From NCBI RefSeq assembly GCF_003863365.1, contig NZ_RQXT01000014.1, forward strand, positions 1 to 64,000: 64,000 nt of DNA, read 5' to 3'. This stretch comes from Mesorhizobium tamadayense. Lineage in GTDB: Bacteria; Pseudomonadota; Alphaproteobacteria; Rhizobiales; Rhizobiaceae. The position numbers and the translations under genes were made by a program. Shown one piece after another: positions 62,832 to 64,000 of this stretch (the first letter of the stretch is position 1; each line of letters starts with the position of its first letter). Under the pieces are notes generated by a model that saw only the letters and a program-made list of their open reading frames with translations, did no database searches and was not told the DNA's origin.

Positions 62832-63829
62832 GTGCCTCGAACGATCTGGCCGTGCTGATCGAGCGGTGGTTCACCGATCGCCTCATGCGACATCGAGGCG
62901 TAAGCTCCAACACCATCGCCTCCTATCGCGACACCTTCCGGCTCCTGTTTGCATTCGCGCAGACACGCCTTGGCAGGCCTCCGTCGCAGTTGACACTGCG
63001 GGATTTGGACGCGCCTTTCATCGGCGCATTCCTGGAGGACCTCGAGATACTGCGATCCGCCTCAGTGAGGACCCGGAATCTCCGCCTCACAGCCATTCGG
63101 TCTTTCTTCAGATATGCGTCGTTCGAGGAGCCGGCCCATAGCGCCCAAATTCAACGCGTGCTCGCGATCCCGAGCAAGCGATGCGACAAGCGACAGCTTC
63201 AGTTTCTCACCAGGCCCGAGATTGAAGCGTCCTGGCCTGTCCGGATCGCAGCACATGGCTGGGACGGCGGGATCACACTCTGCTGTTGCTGGCCGCGCAA
63301 ACGGGCTTGCGGGTCTCGGAGATCATCGATCTCGACCGGGACTCGGTGATGCTGGGGCACGGTGCCCACGTGCGATGCGTTGGCAAGGGCCGCAAGGAGC
63401 GAAGTACGCCGCTCACCAAGGTTGCACAGCAAGCCCTTCGGGGCTGGCTCAACGAGCCCAGGAAGCGGGGCGCAATGGCTCTCTTTCCGAACACGCACGG
63501 CGGCAAGCTGAGCGCCGACGGCGTGCAGGCGCTGCTGAACAAATATGTCGCCAAGGCTCGCGAACACTGCGTCACCCTCCGCTCAAAGCGGGTGTCGCCC
63601 CATGTTTTGAGGCACAGCGCTGCCATGGAGCTGCTGCAGGCGGGCGTCGATTGTTCGGTCATCGCCCTATGGCTGGGCCATGAGGCGATGGAAACGACAC
63701 TGACCTATCTTCCACGCACATCTTGAGCTGAAGGAATCCGCACTTGCCAAGCTGAAGCCATACGAACGCGCAAAGGCCGAACGATTTCGACCAAACGACC
63801 GGCTTCTTGAGTTCCTGAACGCCCTTTGA
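62828..63829 (+). pseudogene. RIT tyrosine recombinase C, frameshifted
   Basis: The N-terminal part from the ATG at 62828 (SASNDLAVLIERWFTDRLMR to LTRPEIEAS) is in one frame. Near 63233 a base loss moves the homology to the next frame: RSTWLGRRDHTLLLLAAQTG, LRVSEIIDLDRDSVMLG, SPHVLRHSAAMELLQAG and LWLGHEAMETTLTYL. An extra base near 63710 (CTTCC) breaks the Tyr-proximal tail, which continues as HAHLELKESALAKLKPYERA and ends at TGA 63827-63829. The catalytic residues are recognisable but cannot be in one polypeptide without two corrections. Confidence 0.85.
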
Positions 63830-63837
63830 GCATGAGA

Positions 63838-63938
63838 ACTATGCCGAGTGTCAACGACCATTTCTTGGTCGAAATGGCGGGCAAAGCGCTTCATACCGTC
63901 ATGATCGGAAGAGGCGCTCGGCATAGTGGTCGGCATAA
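63838..63938. repeat. RIT right terminal repeat structure
   Basis: ACTATGCCGAG at 63838-63848 is followed by its inverse CTCGGCATAGT at 63917-63927 and then GGTCGGCATAA at 63928-63938. The outer two units are the inverse of the left end. Confidence 0.75.
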
Positions 63939-63954
63939 ACCGCGTTGGACTAAC

Positions 63955-63976
63955 CCGCTCCGCGATCGCGGAGCGG
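63955..63976. repeat. Perfect 22-bp GC-rich palindrome beside the RIT element
   Basis: CCGCTCCGCGA at 63955-63965 is followed directly by its exact inverse TCGCGGAGCGG at 63966-63976. It lies 17 bp outside the RIT right end. It could be an operator, a recombination site or the target that attracted insertion; its context is cut by the window edge. Confidence 0.6.
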
Positions 63977-64000
63977 CAAGGAGGGTGAGTGCCGACAGCA

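Larger units (their letters stand above)
60546..63938 (+). mobile_element. RIT element (recombinase-in-trio)
   Basis: Three adjacent, overlapping tyrosine recombinase genes are flanked by inverted repeats, which is the definition of a RIT element. The left end reads TTATGCCGACC (60546-60556), five bases, then ACTATGCCGAG (60562-60572). The right end, inverted, reads TTATGCCGACC directly followed by ACTATGCCGAG (63917-63938). The element is 3.4 kb and interrupts an IS66 remnant. The third gene is frameshifted, so this copy may not be autonomous. Confidence 0.88.

Noticed and set aside
1..64000. tRNA genes or att sites marking an integrative element
   Set aside because: No cloverleaf-like sequence, direct repeat pair or single large integrase was recognised; a tRNA scan would be needed to exclude them.

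Overview
The window reads as GC-rich alphaproteobacterial DNA of the Rhizobiales, most likely a Mesorhizobium or close relative. This is inferred from gene style (a rhizobial VirB/VirD4 conjugation cluster, DUF736, ArdC and DUF1173 cargo, IS110, ISNCY and IS66 insertion sequences, a RIT element), not from any marker gene. No rRNA, tRNA or CRISPR array was found.

Layout. (1) 1-10.95 kb: a plus-strand operon for uptake and use of an organosulfur compound. A branched-chain-amino-acid-type ABC importer (livG, livH, livM, a periplasmic binding protein and livF) is followed by an SfnB-like flavoprotein, an SsuD-like alkanesulfonate monooxygenase, an FAD/NAD(P)-binding protein and a flavin reductase. 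An IS110/IS1111-type element (4713-6244) splits livF exactly at one codon boundary. (2) 11-21 kb: sparse accessory DNA with an EntS-like MFS exporter, an ArdC antirestriction protein, DUF736, a staphylococcal-nuclease-type exported nuclease, a WGR protein and small unknown genes, with long stretches lacking a convincing gene. (3) 21.4-25.4 kb: a ParA partition ATPase with a small partner, divergent from a MobC-like protein and a MOBP/VirD2-like relaxase. Three related TTTGG-NN-CCAAA palindromes and a likely oriT lie between them. (4) 25.4-27 kb: a frameshifted HTH antitoxin, a broken resolvase and an intact ParDE toxin-antitoxin pair. (5) 27-40.1 kb: a complete minus-strand type IV secretion operon (VirB1, B2, B3, B4, a second VirB5-like protein, VirB5, a lipoprotein, B6, B8, B9, B10, B11, VirD4), mostly with overlapping start and stop codons. 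(6) 40.2-45.3 kb: divergent exported accessory genes, including a probably inactive nuclease-fold protein, a 38-residue membrane microprotein, DUF1173, an Xre/RES toxin-antitoxin pair and a DUF7673-like gene. (7) 45.4-48 kb: two related ISNCY-type elements, one internally deleted, the other fused to a groEL 3' remnant. (8) 48-56.7 kb: a LuxR-type solo regulator with a lux-box-like palindrome upstream, several lipoproteins and secreted proteins, an acyltransferase, a second lytic transglycosylase and an XRE regulator. (9) 56.8-64 kb: a graveyard: a shattered copy of the MFS exporter, a third fragment of the same family, an IS66 transposase tail coupled to a UPF0149 pseudogene, and a RIT element of three tandem tyrosine recombinases with terminal inverted repeats.

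Together the middle 21-55 kb looks like the backbone of a conjugative plasmid or integrative conjugative element: relaxase and coupling protein process DNA, the VirB channel exports it, ParA and the toxin-antitoxin modules stabilise it, ArdC would protect it on entry, and a LuxR solo may tie part of it to cell density. No replication initiator and no single element integrase were seen, so plasmid and ICE cannot be told apart here. Both flanks show heavy insertion-sequence traffic and gene decay.
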